A DNA stretch of 42,789 bases from Pseudomonas yamanorum (lineage in GTDB: Bacteria > Pseudomonadota > Gammaproteobacteria > Pseudomonadales > Pseudomonadaceae): assembly GCF_013386765.1 (NCBI RefSeq), contig NZ_JACARE010000024.1:1-42789 (forward strand), written 5' to 3'. Of the stretch, positions 14,539-23,458 are shown in pieces. The first letter of the stretch is position 1. Each line of letters opens with the position of its first letter. Under the pieces are notes generated by a model that was given only the letters and a program-made list of their open reading frames with translations, made no database searches and was not told where the DNA came from. A program made the translations under genes and the position numbers.

Positions 14539-15528
14539 TCAAACCTGTGCCAGTTCCTGCGTCTGCGCGCCCGCCAAAGGTGTGAGCGGATCTTTCAACC
14601 AACGCTTCACCAACGGCCACACTTCTGCCTGAGCGGCCTTGCTGACGAGCATCTCGACATGCCCGAAATCCCCGCTGAACCCTTGCTGGCGCCCCAGGCA
14701 CAAGTACTGGCGATGCTCGGAGCCGACTTGCTCGAAGAGCTTGCGACAGGCCCAGTCCGGGTCCTGGTGATCGCCGGCAGCGCTCACCGCCAGCAGCGGA
14801 ACGTCGACCTCCGCCAGGCCCTTCCACCAATCCTGCTTGCCCTCGCCAAAGCGGCCGAACAGGCCATTCCAGCGCATCGCTTCAATCAGCACGCCTGCCG
14901 GCTCGTCCTCCGGGCCGCGTTTCAATCGCGAGCCAGACAATTGGCCAAAGCGCTTCAGGAGCAGGCGACCGGTCCATTCCACTGGCGGTAGTTTCAACGG
15001 CCAATGGGTGCGACTGACCTGGCAGCCAAACAGCGCCACCGAGGCTACCGCCGGCGCGCCAAGGTGCTGCCCGCCCAGGGCCGCGGCCAGGGTCGTGCCA
15101 CCCAGGGAATGTCCGAGCCAGTGAGGGATCTGCCCACTTTGCTCACGCACAAAGGCGGCAATGGCCGGCAAGTCGTAGCGAGCATAGTCGGCAACGCGGT
15201 TTTTGGCGTAGTCGTGGTTACGTCGGGACAGCCCGTGGCCGCGCATTTCCGGGATCCACACGTCGAACCCCTCGCGGGCCAGGTAAGCGCCCAGGCCGAT
15301 GCCCTTGGGCGAATACCAGAAGCGTCGGTTGGAGAAACTGCCATGCACCAAAACCACCGGCACGCCCCGGTTTTCCGGGACATCAGCCAGGCCCAGGCGG
15401 GTCACGGCCAGCTCGACGGTGCCGTCAGGGCTGTTGGCGGGCTTGAGGCGATACACATCTTCACTCAGGTCGCCACGACGCTCAGCGCTGATCAAGGCGA
15501 CGGGAAACAGGTTGCTGCTGCTTTGCAT
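14539..15528 (-). CDS. Alpha/beta-hydrolase (esterase/lipase-like)
   Basis: A 329-residue alpha/beta-hydrolase. The oxyanion region (PVVLVHGSFSNRRFW), the nucleophile elbow G-H-S-L-G (WLGHSLGGT) and a late histidine (GDFGHVEML) give a plausible catalytic triad. There is no signal peptide, so it is probably cytoplasmic. The homologue at this place in P. aeruginosa (PA1771) is annotated as a probable esterase; the substrate is unknown. ATG 15528 is chosen because the upstream part of the frame overlaps the ppsA terminator hairpin. Confidence 0.85.
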   Translation of the reverse strand: MQSSSNLFPVALISAERRGDLSEDVYRLKPANSPDGTVELAVTRLGLADVPENRGVPVVLVHGSFSNRRFWYSPKGIGLGAYLAREGFDVWIPEMRGHGLSRRNHDYAKNRVADYARYDLPAIAAFVREQSGQIPHWLGHSLGGTTLAAALGGQHLGAPAVASVALFGCQVSRTHWPLKLPPVEWTGRLLLKRFGQLSGSRLKRGPEDEPAGVLIEAMRWNGLFGRFGEGKQDWWKGLAEVDVPLLAVSAAGDHQDPDWACRKLFEQVGSEHRQYLCLGRQQGFSGDFGHVEMLVSKAAQAEVWPLVKRWLKDPLTPLAGAQTQELAQV

Positions 15529-15541
15529 AATGCTCTTGCAC

Positions 15542-15618
15542 AAAAAAGGGCGGCGTCCGGATGGAGTTCCGCCCTGTACAGAATGAGAAATGCCGGCCAA
15601 CCGCAAGGTTGACCGGCA
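15542..15618 (-). terminator. Tandem terminator hairpins after ppsA
   Basis: Reading leftward from ppsA there are two hairpins. The first (15591-15618) pairs TGCCGG-x-CAACC with GGTTG-x-CCGGCA around GCAA. The second (15548-15553 with 15569-15574, GGGCGG/CCGCCC) is followed on the minus strand by T6 (15542-15547). The second fits an intrinsic terminator and separates ppsA from the hydrolase gene. Confidence 0.8.
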
Positions 15619-15635
15619 CTTGGGGGTGTTACGTA

Positions 15636-18011
15636 TTACGCCTGGGCTTGGCCTTCAGCCAGGAAGAACCAGGTTTCCAGTACGGAATCGGGGTTCAGCG
15701 AAACGCTTTCGATGCCCTGTTCCATCAGCCATTTGGCCAGGTCCGGGTGATCGGAAGGGCCTTGGCCGCAGATCCCGATGTACTTGCCGGCCTTGTTGCA
15801 CGCCTGGATGGCGTTGGCCAGCAGCTTCTTGACCGCAGGGTTACGCTCGTCGAACAGGTGGGCGATGATCCCCGAGTCGCGGTCCAGGCCCAGGGTCAGT
15901 TGGGTCAGGTCGTTGGAGCCGATGGAGAAGCCGTCGAAGAATTCCAGGAACTCTTCGGCCAGGATGGCGTTGGACGGCAGCTCACACATCATGATGACGC
16001 GCAGGCCGTTCTCGCCACGGGACAGGCCGTTTTCAGCCAGCAGGTCCACCACCTGGCTCGCCTCGCCCAGGGTGCGCACGAACGGCACCATGATTTCGAC
16101 GTTGGTCAGGCCCATCTCGTTGCGCACGCGCTTGAGGGCACGGCATTCCAGCTCGAAGCAATCGCGGAAGGCTTCGCTGATGTAACGCGAGGCACCACGG
16201 AAACCCAGCATCGGGTTTTCTTCTTCAGGCTCGTAGAGCTTGCCGCCGATCAGGTTGGCGTATTCGTTGGACTTGAAGTCCGACAGGCGCACGATGACCT
16301 TTTTCGGGTAGAACGCCGCCGCCAGGGTGCTGATGCCTTCCACCAGTTTCTCGACGTAGAAGCCCACCGGGTCGCTGTAGCCGGCGATGCGCTTGTCGAC
16401 GCTTTCCTTGATGTCCGGCGGCAGGCCGTCGTAGTTCAGCAGGGCCTTGGGGTGCACGCCGATCATGCGGTTGATGATGAACTCCAGGCGGGCCAGGCCC
16501 ACACCGGCGTTCGGCAACTGCGCGAAGTCGAAGGCGCGGTCCGGGTTGCCGACGTTCATCATGATCTTGAACGGCAGGTCCGGCATCGCGTCGATGGAGT
16601 TTTGCTTGATGTCGAAGCCCAGCTCGCCTTCGAAGATGAAGCCGGTGTCGCCTTCGGCGCAGGACACGGTCACGCCCTGGCCGTCTTTCAACAGTTGGGT
16701 GGCGTTGCCGCAACCCACAACTGCCGGGATCCCCAGTTCACGGGCGATGATCGCCGCGTGGCAGGTACGCCCGCCACGGTTGGTGACGATGGCGCTGGCG
16801 CGTTTCATCACCGGTTCCCAGTCCGGGTCGGTCATGTCGGAGACCAGCACGTCGCCTGGCTGGACCTTGTCCATCTCGGACACGTCCTTGATGATCCGCA
16901 CCTTGCCGGCGCCGATGCGCTGGCCGATGGCACGGCCTTCCACCAGCACGGTGCCGGTTTCTTTCAACAGGTAGCGTTCCATGACGTTGGCCGAAGTGCG
17001 GCTCTTCACGGTCTCAGGGCGGGCCTGAACGATGTACAGCTTGCCGTCGTCACCGTCCTTGGCCCATTCGATGTCCATCGGGCACTTGTAGTGCTTCTCG
17101 ATGATCATCGCCTGCTTGGCCAGCTCGCTGACTTCGGCGTCGGTCAGGCAGAAACGCGCGCGTTCGGCCTTGTCGACATCAACGGTTTTTACCGAGCGAC
17201 CGGCCTTGGCCTCGTCGCCGTAGATCATCTTGATCGCCTTGCTACCCAGGTTGCGGCGCAGGATGGCCGGACGGCCGGCTTCAAGGGTGTGTTTGTGGAC
17301 GTAGAATTCGTCCGGGTTCACCGCGCCTTGTACGACGGTTTCGCCGAGGCCGTAGGCGCCGGTGATGAAGACTACGTCGCGAAAGCCCGATTCGGTGTCC
17401 AGGGTGAACATCACGCCGGCCGTGCCGGTTTCCGAACGCACCATGCGCTGCACACCGGCAGACAGAGCCACCAGCTTGTGGTCGAAACCCTGGTGTACAC
17501 GGTAGGAAATGGCGCGGTCGTTGAACAGCGAGGCAAACACTTCCTTGGCCGCGCGGATCACGTTTTCCACGCCGCGGATGTTCAGGAAGGTTTCTTGCTG
17601 ACCGGCAAAGGAGGCGTCCGGCAGGTCTTCGGCGGTGGCCGAGGAGCGCACGGCGACGGCCATGTCAGGGTTACCGGCCGACAGCGTGGCAAACGCGGTG
17701 CGGATCTCGGCGTTGAGCTTCTCGGGGAACTCGGCTTCCATGATCCATTGACGGATCTGGGCACCGGTCTTGGCCAGGGCGTTGACGTCATCGACGTCCA
17801 GCGCATCGAGCGCGGCATGGATCTGATCGTTGAGGCCGCTCAACTCGAGGAAATCACGGTAAGCCTGGGCGGTGGTGGCAAAACCACCTGGCACCGATAC
17901 ACCGGCGCCCGCAAGATTACTGATCATCTCGCCCAGGGATGCGTTCTTGCCCCCTACGTGCTCTACATCATGGACGCCGAGCTTATCGAGGGAAACTACG
18001 TACTCTACCAA
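15636..18011 (-). CDS. ppsA: Phosphoenolpyruvate synthase
   Basis: A 791-residue PEP synthase that makes PEP from pyruvate and ATP for gluconeogenesis. The order is N-terminal ATP-grasp-like nucleotide domain (AVRSSATAEDLPDASFAGQQ), the swivelling phosphohistidine domain with H418 in GGRTCHAAII, and the C-terminal PEP/pyruvate-binding barrel (GSNDLTQLTLG, GICGQGPSDHP). Length is normal. The start is TTG (18009-18011) with GGAGAG 6 nt upstream; no ATG fits. It diverges from ppsR, whose product modifies a threonine near the catalytic histidine (T416 here). Confidence 0.96.
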   Translation of the reverse strand: MVEYVVSLDKLGVHDVEHVGGKNASLGEMISNLAGAGVSVPGGFATTAQAYRDFLELSGLNDQIHAALDALDVDDVNALAKTGAQIRQWIMEAEFPEKLNAEIRTAFATLSAGNPDMAVAVRSSATAEDLPDASFAGQQETFLNIRGVENVIRAAKEVFASLFNDRAISYRVHQGFDHKLVALSAGVQRMVRSETGTAGVMFTLDTESGFRDVVFITGAYGLGETVVQGAVNPDEFYVHKHTLEAGRPAILRRNLGSKAIKMIYGDEAKAGRSVKTVDVDKAERARFCLTDAEVSELAKQAMIIEKHYKCPMDIEWAKDGDDGKLYIVQARPETVKSRTSANVMERYLLKETGTVLVEGRAIGQRIGAGKVRIIKDVSEMDKVQPGDVLVSDMTDPDWEPVMKRASAIVTNRGGRTCHAAIIARELGIPAVVGCGNATQLLKDGQGVTVSCAEGDTGFIFEGELGFDIKQNSIDAMPDLPFKIMMNVGNPDRAFDFAQLPNAGVGLARLEFIINRMIGVHPKALLNYDGLPPDIKESVDKRIAGYSDPVGFYVEKLVEGISTLAAAFYPKKVIVRLSDFKSNEYANLIGGKLYEPEEENPMLGFRGASRYISEAFRDCFELECRALKRVRNEMGLTNVEIMVPFVRTLGEASQVVDLLAENGLSRGENGLRVIMMCELPSNAILAEEFLEFFDGFSIGSNDLTQLTLGLDRDSGIIAHLFDERNPAVKKLLANAIQACNKAGKYIGICGQGPSDHPDLAKWLMEQGIESVSLNPDSVLETWFFLAEGQAQA

Positions 18012-18189
18012 GGTGATCTCTCCACTTTCTGTGTTGGAAAAGCTCAGGACGCCGGCGGCTCAGTAGGAGCGGTTACCGGCGTTTGTGGCCTGGACCTGGA
18101 AAATAAGTGAGAATGCGGCCCACTGCGGGACGGCAAAATCGCGCCTATCATATCCAAGATTCGTCATCAGCTTAAGGCCCAAGGCTCAA

Positions 18190-19008
18190 ATGAAACGATC
18201 TGCTTTCTTTATCTCCGACGGCACCGGCATCACAGCCGAAACCCTGGGTCAAAGCCTGTTGGCGCAGTTCGAAAACATTACCTTCAGCAAATTCACGCGA
18301 CCGTATATAGACAGCGTGGATAAAGCGCGAGCCATGGTACAACAAATCAATCTGGCGGCCGAAAAAGACGGATTCCGTCCGATCATTTTCGACACCATCG
18401 TCAATCAGGACATTCGTGAGATCCTCGCGACCTCCAATGGTTTCATGATCGACATCTTCTCTACCTTCCTGGCGCCGCTGGAACAAGAGTTAAGTGAACA
18501 TTCGTCATACTCCGTCGGAAAATCTCACTCCATTGGCCACAACTCCAACTATATGGAGCGGATCGAGGCGGTGAACTTCGCCCTCGACAACGACGACGGC
18601 GCCCGCACCCACTATTACGACAAGGCCGATTTGATCCTGGTGGGCGTGTCCCGCTGCGGCAAGACGCCGACCTGCCTCTATATGGCCATGCAATTCGGGA
18701 TTCGCGCGGCCAACTACCCGCTGACCGAAGACGACATGGAACACTTGACGCTGCCTGCCGCCCTGCGCGCGCACCAGCACAAGCTGTTCGGGCTGACCAT
18801 TGACCCGGACCGGCTGACGGCGATTCGCAATGAACGCAAGCCCAATAGCCGATACTCCAGCTATGCGCAGTGCGAATTTGAAGTGCGGGAAGTAGAAAAT
18901 CTGTTCCGCCGGGAGAATATTGCGCACATCAATTCCACGCATTTTTCGGTGGAAGAGATTTCCGCGAAGATTCTGGTGGAAAAAGGGGTGGAGCGGCGGT
19001 TCAAGTAA
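18190..19008 (+). CDS. ppsR: PEP synthase regulatory protein (kinase/pyrophosphorylase)
   Basis: A 272-residue DUF299-family bifunctional enzyme that inactivates PpsA by ADP-dependent threonine phosphorylation and reactivates it by Pi-dependent dephosphorylation. The family signature SDGTGITAETLGQSLLAQF is at the N terminus, and the P-loop-like GVSRCGKT is at residues 152-159. ATG 18190 begins the conserved domain; upstream in-frame codons are rejected. It is divergent from ppsA with about 180 nt between, which must hold both promoters (TATCAT near 18146 is a possible -10 for ppsR, unproven). Confidence 0.94.
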   Translation: MKRSAFFISDGTGITAETLGQSLLAQFENITFSKFTRPYIDSVDKARAMVQQINLAAEKDGFRPIIFDTIVNQDIREILATSNGFMIDIFSTFLAPLEQELSEHSSYSVGKSHSIGHNSNYMERIEAVNFALDNDDGARTHYYDKADLILVGVSRCGKTPTCLYMAMQFGIRAANYPLTEDDMEHLTLPAALRAHQHKLFGLTIDPDRLTAIRNERKPNSRYSSYAQCEFEVREVENLFRRENIAHINSTHFSVEEISAKILVEKGVERRFK

Positions 19009-19030
19009 TCTTCATGGCCTGAACCAGCGC

Positions 19031-19098
19031 TATCGCAGGCAAGCCAGCTCCCACATTGGAATGCATTCCCCTGTGGGAGCCGGGCTTGCCCGCGATGA
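19031..19098. repeat. REP-type palindromic element
   Basis: Two inverted REP units (19031-19059 and 19070-19098) carry the pseudomonad core GGCAAGCCAGCTCCCAC and its inverted counterpart TGGGAGCCGGGCTTGCC. The pair lies between the convergent ppsR and mocR-type genes and could act as a bidirectional terminator or mRNA stabiliser. Confidence 0.85.
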
Positions 19099-19119
19099 AC
19101 GATAACGCGGTCAACCTGC

Positions 19120-20544
19120 CTATAGGTGAAACCGCCCCCCACCCTGCCCCAACGCCGTCGCCAGCGCATCAAACCCGTCCAGCAGCAACTGATCATCCCC
19201 CGACGTATTGCAGATGCTCGCCCGGATAAACTGCGGCACCGCCGTCTGCCCCACCGCAAACGCCTCGGCGGTGGCAATCAGGTAATTATTCTGCTTCAAC
19301 TCCGCCTCGATTTCCGACGCGCGCCAAGGCTCCGGGACTTCGATCCAGAAGTGCGGGCTATTGAGGTGGGTGCGGTACTCCAGCCCGATCAGCAATCCTT
19401 CAACCAACGCCTTGCGCCGGCTGATCTCCTGGATCTGCTGGTGCAACAGGTGCTCAGCCGTGCCGTTTTCGATCCATTGGGTCGCCAGTTCCAGGGTCAC
19501 CGGGGTGGCCATCCAGCAGGTTGAGCGCAGGGCCGCGGAAATCCGGCTGACCAGCGCCGGCGGCGCATGCACGTACCCGACGCGCAACCCGGCCGACACC
19601 GCCTTGCTCAGGCTGCTGATCAGAATCGTACGTTCCGGGGCGAAATAGCTCAGGGGCGGCGGACGATCTTCCACCAGCACACCGTGGGCCTCGTCCTCAA
19701 GAATCAGCAGATTGTGCTCACGGCACACCTTGACCAACGCCTCCCGACGCGCGACCGACAGCACCGCAGTCGTAGGATTCTGGATGGTCGGCGTGCAGTA
19801 CAACGCCGACACCCGGTGATTGCGACAGACTTCATCCAGCGCCCCTGGGAGCAGGCCTTCTTCATCCATTTCCAGGCCGATGAGGCGGATTCCCAGCATC
19901 CGCGCGGCGGTGATCAGCCCCGGATAAGTCAGTTGTTCGGTGACCACCGTGTCGCCGGCCCGCAGCAGCGCCATCAGTGCGCACAGCAGCCCGTGCTGGC
20001 CGCCATTCACGCAAATCACCTGCTCGGGAATCGGGTGGAAATCCCGCTGCACCAGCCACTGTGCACCCGCCGCACGGTAGCGCGGCAGCCCGGCGTCCGG
20101 GGTGTAGGCACTGATGTCCTGCAAGAACTTGGCGTTGGTGGCCAGGGTCTGGAAGCTCTGGGCCAGGAACGTGGTCTCCTGCCCCGGGATATGCATGTTG
20201 CGGCTCATATCAAAGTATTGCCGCGGCTCATCGCTGAAGTTGCGAAAGCCTTCATCCCGCTGGCGCTCCATCCCACGCTTGCGCACGAAGGTGCCGTCAC
20301 CCACGCGCGCCACCACCAACCCCAGCCGCTCCAACTCACCGTAGGCGCGGCTGATGGTGCCAATGGTTACCCCCAGATTGTCGGAAAGCACCCGGTGAGG
20401 TGGCAGTTTTCTTCCCGGTTCAATCAAGCCTTCAAGAATGCCCCGCTCCATGACATCGGACAGGCGTTTGTACTTCACGCCCTGCCCGCTGGAGAGTCCT
20501 TCTCGCATAATTGACACCATGTCAATATTTGTTTTGACAGCCAT
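19120..20544 (-). CDS. MocR/GntR-family regulator with aminotransferase-like domain
   Basis: A 474-residue transcription factor. Residues about 20-90 are a GntR winged helix (LPPHRVLSDNLGVTIGTISR). Residues 110-474 are a fold-type I PLP domain with the Schiff-base lysine K314 in SSLSKAVSAGLRVG. MocR proteins sense PLP or amino acids and commonly control divergent genes. This one faces the DMT/JAMM-E1/cysteine-synthase operon, and its PLP link fits a target pathway of PLP enzymes. ATG 20544 is favoured (AGGG 6 nt upstream); ATG 20547 or internal ATG 20520 are possible. An inverted repeat TTGACA-CCA-TGTCAA overlaps the 5' coding end (20511-20525), with another TTGACA at 20534-20539. Confidence 0.9.
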   Translation of the reverse strand: MAVKTNIDMVSIMREGLSSGQGVKYKRLSDVMERGILEGLIEPGRKLPPHRVLSDNLGVTIGTISRAYGELERLGLVVARVGDGTFVRKRGMERQRDEGFRNFSDEPRQYFDMSRNMHIPGQETTFLAQSFQTLATNAKFLQDISAYTPDAGLPRYRAAGAQWLVQRDFHPIPEQVICVNGGQHGLLCALMALLRAGDTVVTEQLTYPGLITAARMLGIRLIGLEMDEEGLLPGALDEVCRNHRVSALYCTPTIQNPTTAVLSVARREALVKVCREHNLLILEDEAHGVLVEDRPPPLSYFAPERTILISSLSKAVSAGLRVGYVHAPPALVSRISAALRSTCWMATPVTLELATQWIENGTAEHLLHQQIQEISRRKALVEGLLIGLEYRTHLNSPHFWIEVPEPWRASEIEAELKQNNYLIATAEAFAVGQTAVPQFIRASICNTSGDDQLLLDGFDALATALGQGGGRFHL

Positions 20545-20612
20545 CATTCGCCCTAATAGTGTGCTTTTACGGGTTCAATCACCGAATCAAGGCACTCAAT
20601 ATAGAGGTCAAT
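20511..20612. promoter_or_regulatory. Candidate MocR operator region
   Basis: Two kinds of repeat lie between the divergent starts. TTGACA-CCA-TGTCAA (20511-20525) and a further TTGACA (20534-20539) are on the regulator side. TCAAT occurs three times on the operon side, at 20575-20579, 20596-20600 and 20608-20612 (spacing 21 and 12 bp, about two turns and one). MocR proteins bind paired direct repeats, so these are candidates; this is inference. Confidence 0.4.
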
Positions 20613-20637
20613 TCGGTCTCATGGAAGCAATGTCACG

Positions 20638-21588
20638 ATGCCAATGTCCGCCGTTCTCGAAAACGCTGAAAAAACAAAAACTCACAAGCAGTGGTTGGCT
20701 GGGCTGATTACCAGTGTGATGTTCCTGATTGTGTGCCTGAGCTGGGGCACCACCTGGCTTGGGATCAAGATCGCCGTGGAAAGCGTGCCGCCGCTGACCT
20801 CCGCCGGGCTGCGCTTTCTGATCGCGTTCCCGCTGTTCCTGTGTTTTGCCTGGGTGCGCCGCGAGCCGATCCTGTTTCCCCGGGAGAGCCGCTGGTTCTT
20901 CGTGTTCGTGACGCTGTCCTACTTCAGCGTTCCGTATTACCTGCTCAACTACGGCGAGATGCATGTCTCGTCCGGCCTCACCGCCCTGCTGTTCAGCTGC
21001 ATGCCGGTGTTTATCCTGATTTTCTCCGCGTTGTTCCTGCGCGAGCGCATCTACTTTTCCCAGGTGGTCGGTATCGCCATCGGTTTCGGCAGCCTGTACA
21101 TGATCATCAAGAGCCAGGGCCTGCACCTGGACCATGCCGAGTTCTTCGGGGTGCTGGCGATCCTGGCCGCCGCGATCATGCATGCCTTGTGCTACGTGAT
21201 TACCAAGAAACAAGGCAGCGCCATCAGCGTGATCACCTACAACACCCTGCCCATCGGCATCGCCGGGCTGATGCTGTTTGTCGCCGGGCTGTGGTTTGAA
21301 ACCCCGACCTTCGAAGACATCACCCTGCGCTCCTGGAGTGCGCTGTTCTACCTCGGCCTGGTGGCTTCGGTAGGTGGTTTTATCGTGTACTTCATGCTGC
21401 TCAAGCGCCTGAGCCCGATCATTTTGTCGTTCGTGTTCATCATCTTCCCGGTGTTCGCCGTGATCATCGGCAGCTGGTACGAAGGCGTGCAGATTTCCAA
21501 GGACCTGATGATGTATTCGGCGATCCTGCTGGCCGGTTTTGCGATTACCAAGCTGCCCATCGAAAAGCTCCTGGCGAAGAAAAACTGA
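20638..21588 (+). CDS. DMT/EamA-family transporter (putative amino-acid exporter)
   Basis: A 316-residue inner-membrane protein with ten predicted helices in two EamA repeats, such as SWGTTWLGIKIAVESVPP in the first. This superfamily includes exporters of cysteine, threonine and other metabolites. It is the first gene of a five-gene operon for sulfur amino-acid chemistry and is divergent from a MocR regulator, so export of the pathway product is the natural reading. ATG 20638 and ATG 20644 are both possible starts. Its stop is one base before the next ATG. The substrate is not deducible from sequence. Confidence 0.88.
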   Translation: MPMSAVLENAEKTKTHKQWLAGLITSVMFLIVCLSWGTTWLGIKIAVESVPPLTSAGLRFLIAFPLFLCFAWVRREPILFPRESRWFFVFVTLSYFSVPYYLLNYGEMHVSSGLTALLFSCMPVFILIFSALFLRERIYFSQVVGIAIGFGSLYMIIKSQGLHLDHAEFFGVLAILAAAIMHALCYVITKKQGSAISVITYNTLPIGIAGLMLFVAGLWFETPTFEDITLRSWSALFYLGLVASVGGFIVYFMLLKRLSPIILSFVFIIFPVFAVIIGSWYEGVQISKDLMMYSAILLAGFAITKLPIEKLLAKKN

Positions 21589-21589
21589 G

Positions 21590-23449
21590 ATGAAGGTCCT
21601 GAGCCCAAACGCCCTGGAGCAGATTTACGCCCACGCCGACCGCAGCTATCCCGAGGAATGCTGCGGCTTTGTTTTCGCCGATGGCAGCGTGTACCTGGGC
21701 AGCAATATCCAGAACGAGTTGCACCGCAAGAACCCCGAGATGTATTCACGCAGCGCTGCCAACGGCTACACCTTTTCGGTGGCCGACACGCTGATGATGA
21801 ACAAGGCGTTTCGCAGTGATAACCCGGTGGTGGTGATCTACCACTCCCACCCTGACGTCGGCGCGTATTTCAGCGACGAAGACCAGGACAAGGCCCTCTT
21901 CATGGGCGAGCCGATCTACCCCGTGAGCTACCTGGTGGTGGATGTTCGCCAGGGCCAGACCCAAGGTTCCAAGCTGTTTGCCTGGGATGGCAAGCGCTTC
22001 GCCCAAAACCCCTTCAACGACCTGCAAACGGAGTTGTGCATGAACGCTGTCTCTTTCCCCGACATCCTGGTCCGCGTGGCCAAGCTGCCAGCATCGACCC
22101 TCGAGGGTGCCGGATCGACATTGCGCGAAGTCATTGAAAACCTGTGCACCGAGCACCCGCAATTGCGGGCGCACTTGCTCTACGAGAACAACCAGCTCAA
22201 GGAGCACTTCCTGTTTACCGCCGAGGAAGAGCTGATCGACGCCAACGACACATTGCCTGAGAAGGCAAAAATCGAGGTCCTGCTGGCCACCTCCGGCGGC
22301 ATGGACGTCGACCAGTTGAGCAACGAGGAAGTGCAGCGCTACGTGCGCCACATCACCCTGCCCGGCGTCGGCCGCGAAGGCCAGTTGAACCTGAAGAAAG
22401 CCCGCGTGCTGATCATCGGCACCGGCGGCCTCGGTTCGCCCATCAGCCTGTACCTGGCGGCGGCCGGCATCGGCACCCTGGGGCTGGTGGATTTCGACGT
22501 GGTGGAAAGCAGCAACCTGCAACGCCAGGTCGTCCACGGCAACAGCACCCTGGGCCTGCCCAAGGTCGAGTCCGCCAAGCAGCGCTTGCAGGACCTGAAC
22601 AGCCACATCCAGATCAACATCTACGACACCGCCTTCAACACCGACAACGCCCTGGAACTGGTGGGCGCCTACGACCTGGTGATCGACGGCACCGACAATT
22701 TCGAAACCCGCTACCTGGTCAACGACGCCTGCGTTCAACTGGGCAAGCCGTTGGTGTACGGCGCCATCTACCGCTTCGACGGGCAGATCAGCGTGCTCAA
22801 CTATAAAGGCGGGCCGTGCTACCGCTGCCTGTTTCCCCAGGCCCCGCCGGCGGAACTGGCGCCCAATTGCAGCGCCGGTGGCGTCATCGGCGTATTGCCG
22901 GGCGTGGTCGGGATGATCCAGGCCACCGAGGCCATCAAGTTGTTGATTGGTATTGGCGAACCGCTGTCGGGCCGGCTGATGCGCTTTGATGCACTGGCGA
23001 TGAAATTCAGCGAGATCCGCTTCAAGCGCCGCGCCGACTGCCCTTGCTGCTCGGAACTGCGCCACAGCCAAACCATCGCACCCGCCGTCTGCGCCGATGC
23101 CATGCCAAGCCAGCCGTCGCTCGCCGAAGAGCGCTACATCAAGCCACGGGTACTCAAGCAACTGCTCGAACAACACAGCAAGGCCGACGTGCTGCTGGAC
23201 GTGCGCGATGCCAGCGAGCTGGAAGTGTGCAAGTTGCCTGGGGTGGTGCACATCCCCCTGGCCGAACTCGACGGGCAACTCGCCAACCTCAGCCGCGACA
23301 ACACCCACTACCTGATCTGCTACGCCGGGACCCGCGCGGAGCAAGCCGCCAGCACCTTGCTGGCCGCCGGCTTCGCCAACACCAAAGTACTGCAAGGTGG
23401 CATGAAACACTGGGTTCGCGACGTCGAACCCGACATGCCTTTGTACTGA
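21590..23449 (+). CDS. JAMM peptidase-MoaD/ThiS-like Ubl-E1 (ThiF/MoeB)-rhodanese fusion
   Basis: A 619-residue four-domain protein. Residues 1-140 form a JAB/JAMM metallopeptidase with E22/E23, H85-S-H87-P and S95-x-x-D98. Residues ~152-237 form a MoaD/ThiS-like beta-grasp sulfur carrier ending LLATSGG, followed directly by M-D. Residues ~240-490 form an E1-like adenylating domain with GTGGLG at 277-282, RQVVH, Zn-binding C410/C413 and C484/C487, and conserved C427. Residues ~515-619 form a rhodanese with active-site C577 in CYAGTR. Thus sulfur donor, carrier, activator and peptidase sit in one chain. By analogy with Mycobacterium CysO-MoeZ-CysM-Mec, the carrier would be thiocarboxylated, used by the adjacent cysteine synthase, and the adduct released by the JAMM domain. 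Domain calls are strong; the pathway is inference. ATG 21590 lies one base past the exporter stop. Confidence 0.92.
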   Translation: MKVLSPNALEQIYAHADRSYPEECCGFVFADGSVYLGSNIQNELHRKNPEMYSRSAANGYTFSVADTLMMNKAFRSDNPVVVIYHSHPDVGAYFSDEDQDKALFMGEPIYPVSYLVVDVRQGQTQGSKLFAWDGKRFAQNPFNDLQTELCMNAVSFPDILVRVAKLPASTLEGAGSTLREVIENLCTEHPQLRAHLLYENNQLKEHFLFTAEEELIDANDTLPEKAKIEVLLATSGGMDVDQLSNEEVQRYVRHITLPGVGREGQLNLKKARVLIIGTGGLGSPISLYLAAAGIGTLGLVDFDVVESSNLQRQVVHGNSTLGLPKVESAKQRLQDLNSHIQINIYDTAFNTDNALELVGAYDLVIDGTDNFETRYLVNDACVQLGKPLVYGAIYRFDGQISVLNYKGGPCYRCLFPQAPPAELAPNCSAGGVIGVLPGVVGMIQATEAIKLLIGIGEPLSGRLMRFDALAMKFSEIRFKRRADCPCCSELRHSQTIAPAVCADAMPSQPSLAEERYIKPRVLKQLLEQHSKADVLLDVRDASELEVCKLPGVVHIPLAELDGQLANLSRDNTHYLICYAGTRAEQAASTLLAAGFANTKVLQGGMKHWVRDVEPDMPLY

Positions 23450-23458
23450 TCAGCGGCC

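Noticed and set aside
15561..18110. 849-residue open frame opposite ppsA
   Set aside because: A shadow of ppsA, which has intact catalytic motifs; composition is typical of antisense reading.
21590..23449. Bacterial antiviral Ubl/CBASS-type (Cap2/Cap3 or Bil) system
   Set aside because: E1 and JAMM domains are present, but the neighbours are amino-acid enzymes, the carrier is MoaD/ThiS-like and a rhodanese is fused, which fits sulfur transfer and not defence; no E2, nucleotidyltransferase or effector is encoded.
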